7,092 nt of DNA, from contig CALBDR010000445.1 of the NCBI GenBank assembly GCA_937927525.1, forward strand, positions 1-7,092, given 5' to 3'. The position numbers and the translations under genes were made by a program. Source of the stretch: an uncultured Candidatus Melainabacteria bacterium. Its GTDB lineage: Bacteria > Cyanobacteriota > Vampirovibrionia > LMEP-6097. The notes under the pieces were generated by a model. The model did not search any database and had not been told where the DNA came from. It saw only the letters and a program-made list of their open reading frames with translations. The number at the start of each line of letters is the position of its first letter. Within the stretch, counting starts at the first letter, position 1. Positions 5,330 to 7,092 of the stretch are shown here, one piece after another.

Positions 5330-5360
5330 TGAGAGAGACAATGAGTTGAGAGAGACAATG
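5330..5360. repeat. 14-bp direct repeat in the divergent RadA-like/structural spacer
   Basis: TGAGAGAGACAATG occurs at 5330-5343 and again, identical, at 5347-5360, a 17-bp period with AGT between the copies. It lies between the divergent RadA-like gene and the structural operon. Two identical sites about 1.6 helical turns apart suggest a binding site for a regulator, or a recent tandem duplication. The TTG at 5341 that could start a longer RadA-like protein falls in the first copy. Confidence 0.6.
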
Positions 5361-5381
5361 CTTTAAATTACTGTTTATAAC

Positions 5382-5389
5382 AATAAATA
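5382..5389 (+). promoter_or_regulatory. Possible T4-type late promoter motif before the structural operon
   Basis: AATAAATA (5382-5389) fits the NATAAATA form of T4-like late promoters, 5 nt before the ATG at 5395. No good -35 is present, as expected of such promoters. The same octamer also occurs at 963-970 across a stop codon, and the DNA is A+T-rich, so the motif alone is weak evidence. The spacing would give a start within a base or two of the ATG. Confidence 0.3.
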
Positions 5390-5394
5390 AAGAT

Positions 5395-5898
5395 ATGTCT
5401 AAATTTGATTTAGTTTACGAAAAACTTTTATTCACAGTCAACGAAAATGAGTATATTGATACTACATTTGAAGATAATCTCAGATCTTTAGTAAAGATTT
5501 TAAAAGATAATGACTATATTTCAAGCGAGAAAGACGTAGATAAGATTGTTCAAAATACAATTCAGCAAAGTGATAACGTAAAAGAAATTGTATTAGACAC
5601 GACTGAAAAAAGTCTTCCAGCAATGAAATTAAGAGTCAAACAGGATTCTGACACTGAATCTTTTGCAGTAACAATCATTAATTTAGAGCAACCTGAAAGT
5701 CAAAAAGAGTTCACTAATACAATGCTTGAAACAATTTTTGATGATGTAATTGAATATATTCAAAGAACGGCGTTAGAAGGAATTCAACCTGAAGCAGCTG
5801 TAGAAGAAATGCCTAAAGAAGAGAATCCTGCAAACCAGCAACCTGGAGGAGGAGAATCTGCCTTGCCTGGAAAGAAGCAGTCAGCTCCTAATGTTTAA
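5395..5898 (+). CDS. Acidic hypothetical protein with disordered Pro/Gly tail, in the tail operon (167 aa)
   Basis: I recognise no named family. Residues 1-40 (FDLVYEKLLFTVNENEYIDTTFEDNL) are an acidic helical start, a style I have seen in unnamed virion-region proteins of T4-like marine phages. The middle (about 40-125) alternates helices and strands (PAMKLRVKQDSDTESFAVTI) and ends in a helix (MLETIFDDVIEYIQRTALEG). From about 133 on it is low-complexity: EEMPKEENPANQQPGGGES, then a basic end, KKQSAPNV. No signal peptide or membrane helix. Its TAA shares one base with the ATG of the tail-tube-like gene (TAATG), indicating translational coupling and a role in the same assembly pathway, by context only. 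The ATG at 5395 follows the A-rich AATAAATAAAGAT; there is no clear Shine-Dalgarno. Confidence 0.7.
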   Translation: MSKFDLVYEKLLFTVNENEYIDTTFEDNLRSLVKILKDNDYISSEKDVDKIVQNTIQQSDNVKEIVLDTTEKSLPAMKLRVKQDSDTESFAVTIINLEQPESQKEFTNTMLETIFDDVIEYIQRTALEGIQPEAAVEEMPKEENPANQQPGGGESALPGKKQSAPNV

Positions 5899-6605
5899 TG
5901 GCTGAGATCTACGAAGCTCCAATTCCACATTTTTTAAATAATGTTCTAAGTTCACCGGCTGGAGCATTACCAAAAGGAGCGCAATGGATTGTTTTATTTG
6001 ATAGTTTGAAAGAAACAATTCTTCCTGGTATTATTTCAGCTTTATCATATGAAAAAAAGCAGTGGAACATCCAAAATGCATATGATACTGTGACGAATCC
6101 AGCATATCAGGAAACAAACGGTTGTGTATTTTGTCAAGCAATAAGCATGCCTGGAGACTCGATTGTTGTCAATCCTGAAGGAAATATTATGTCTAATTCC
6201 TTTTTGAGATCTTATGTCGGTCAAGGCAGAAACCAGTTTCCTGAAATGAGAATGACGTTTTTAGAAAACAATGTAAGTTTCGTTGATAATTTTTTAAGAC
6301 CGTGGGTTATATCTACAGCAAACTGGGGAATGATTGCTAGAGACAGAACTGACCCAAGAAATTATAGAACTAACGCTTATTTGTATAAGCTAGGAGTATA
6401 TAGTGCCAACACACCACCTCGTATTTTAATGAGAATGACATTCTACGATATTTGTTGTGTTTCGGTAGCTGAAGAAGAATATAATTATGCTCCAGGAACA
6501 TCTCCGATGTTGAGAGAAGCTCAATTTATCTATAATTATTACAACGTTTCTACAAACGGTTCTGGACCACTAAATAGTACACGACCTCAAATTATAACTC
6601 CTTAA
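5898..6605 (+). CDS. T4 tail-tube-fold protein (gp19/gp48/gp54-like baseplate-tube protein)
   Basis: The 235-aa product shows the pattern of T4-like tube proteins. After a 70-residue N-terminal part there is a strand CVFCQAISMPGDSIVV (76-91), the loop region SNSFLRSYVGQGRNQFPEMRMTFLENN (99-125), the helix FVDNFLRPWVISTANW (128-143), and the strands NAYLYKLGVYSANTPPRILMRMTFYDICCVSV (159-190). The 'MPGD ... E-x-R-M-T-F-x-E-N ... F-x-R-P-W' order fits the fold shared by the tube protein gp19 and the baseplate-tube junction proteins gp48 and gp54 of phage T4. Length (235) lies between gp19 (163) and gp54 (320). Being next to a gp26-like gene favours a tube initiator over the main tube, but this is not certain. 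Its product would be a virion part, assembled in the cytoplasm. Start ATG overlaps the preceding stop; no Shine-Dalgarno. Confidence 0.68.
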   Translation: MAEIYEAPIPHFLNNVLSSPAGALPKGAQWIVLFDSLKETILPGIISALSYEKKQWNIQNAYDTVTNPAYQETNGCVFCQAISMPGDSIVVNPEGNIMSNSFLRSYVGQGRNQFPEMRMTFLENNVSFVDNFLRPWVISTANWGMIARDRTDPRNYRTNAYLYKLGVYSANTPPRILMRMTFYDICCVSVAEEEYNYAPGTSPMLREAQFIYNYYNVSTNGSGPLNSTRPQIITP

Positions 6606-6611
6606 TACTCA

Positions 6612-7092
6612 ATGTATATTGATTGCAATGTTGGATTAAATTCTTATAAATTCAAAGAATTATCTGTTAAAGAATACAAAGAAATTTTAAAAGTTACGTA
6701 TGGTGATAAGCCTTCAATACCTTTATATCTAACTAATATTTGTGATATATTAAAAGATTTGTTTTTAAAACCCTATGATTATTTCTTTTCAGAAGTTAGT
6801 ATATATGAAATATTTTTGTTATTATTACAAATAAGAATTAATTCTTTAGGAACTAAAACTTCAATTTCAATAACAAACAAAGAAAACAAGAAGCATGTAA
6901 TTGATTTAAATTTAAATTCAATTTTTGAAGATCTAAATAATTTATTACTATTACATTCTCATCAACAGTTTATATTAAATGATGGTATTGAAATTGAAAC
7001 TTGTTTTCCTTCAATTCAAAAATTGCAAACACAAATTAACGATCCTTATTATTTGTTCATCAAACAAATTAAAATTAATTCCAATGATAATT
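6612..7092 (+). CDS. T4 gp26-like baseplate hub/assembly protein, 3' end cut by window edge
   Basis: From the ATG at 6612, 160 codons are open to the window end. The start YKFKELSVKEYKEILKV resembles the 'frPflvKEek.Lll' opening of the T4-like gp26/baseplate-hub family. SIYEIFLLLLQIRINSLGTK (about 68-87) parallels its 'fDleylfl.lRa.svGe' helix, and a strand pair TSISITNKENKKHVIDLNL follows. In T4, gp26 helps build the central baseplate hub. There is no signal peptide; Leu/Ile-rich stretches look like buried helices, not membrane segments. It starts 6 nt after the stop of the tail-tube-like gene, the same operon. Similarity is by pattern only, so the family call is moderate. The gene is clearly real from codon use and position. 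Confidence 0.6.
   Translation, partial: MYIDCNVGLNSYKFKELSVKEYKEILKVTYGDKPSIPLYLTNICDILKDLFLKPYDYFFSEVSIYEIFLLLLQIRINSLGTKTSISITNKENKKHVIDLNLNSIFEDLNNLLLLHSHQQFILNDGIEIETCFPSIQKLQTQINDPYYLFIKQIKINSNDN

Noticed and set aside
1..7092. Insertion sequence, integrase, attachment site or defence system
   Set aside because: No transposase, integrase, restriction or toxin-antitoxin motif was seen in any frame, and no terminal inverted repeats flank any gene group.

Overview
The window looks like part of a strongly A+T-rich, T4-like (contractile-tail) bacteriophage genome. The best evidence is at the right end. A tail-tube-fold protein (5898-6605) is followed, after a 6-nt gap, by a gene resembling the T4 gp26 baseplate-hub family (from 6612, cut by the window end). 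Other phage traits are the dense packing, overlapping stop/start codons, many small orphan genes and one phage-type RadA-like ATPase. The host cannot be named. Most starts lack a Shine-Dalgarno sequence and the glycosyltransferase-like family here is one I associate with Bacteroidota, but the visible promoters are ordinary TTGACA/TATAAT-like, so this stays open.

Layout. (1) 1-1966 is a patchwork of small genes that keep changing strand: a left-truncated HExxH metallopeptidase (minus), two small plus-strand genes, a 120-aa minus-strand gene, a 72-aa plus-strand gene and a 55-aa minus-strand gene. Both convergent junctions carry hairpins that overlap the stop codons. (2) 1799-4154 is a minus-strand cassette read 4154 to 1799: a small papain-fold-like protein, two tandem paralogous GT-A glycosyltransferase-like proteins, and the 55-aa orphan. 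(3) 4155-4306 is a non-coding spacer with several hairpins in G+C-rich islands. One of them is a good intrinsic terminator for the gene to its right. (4) 4307-5218 (possibly to 5341) encodes a RadA-like ATPase on the minus strand. (5) 5219-5394 is a divergent control region with a 14-bp direct repeat and a perfect inverted repeat. (6) 5395-7092 is a plus-strand structural operon: an acidic 167-aa protein, the tail-tube-like protein and the gp26-like protein.

How it may work together: the divergent region 5219-5394 separates a DNA-metabolism gene from a virion-assembly operon, a natural place for an early/late switch. The minus-strand cassette with two glycosyltransferase-like genes could modify DNA, virion or host surface; the sequence does not say which. 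A recurring trait is that several promoter candidates place the predicted transcription start at or within a few bases of the ATG, suggesting leaderless or nearly leaderless mRNAs. The least described items are the tandem glycosyltransferase cassette, the hairpin spacer and the trimmed RadA-like protein with a winged-helix-like tail.
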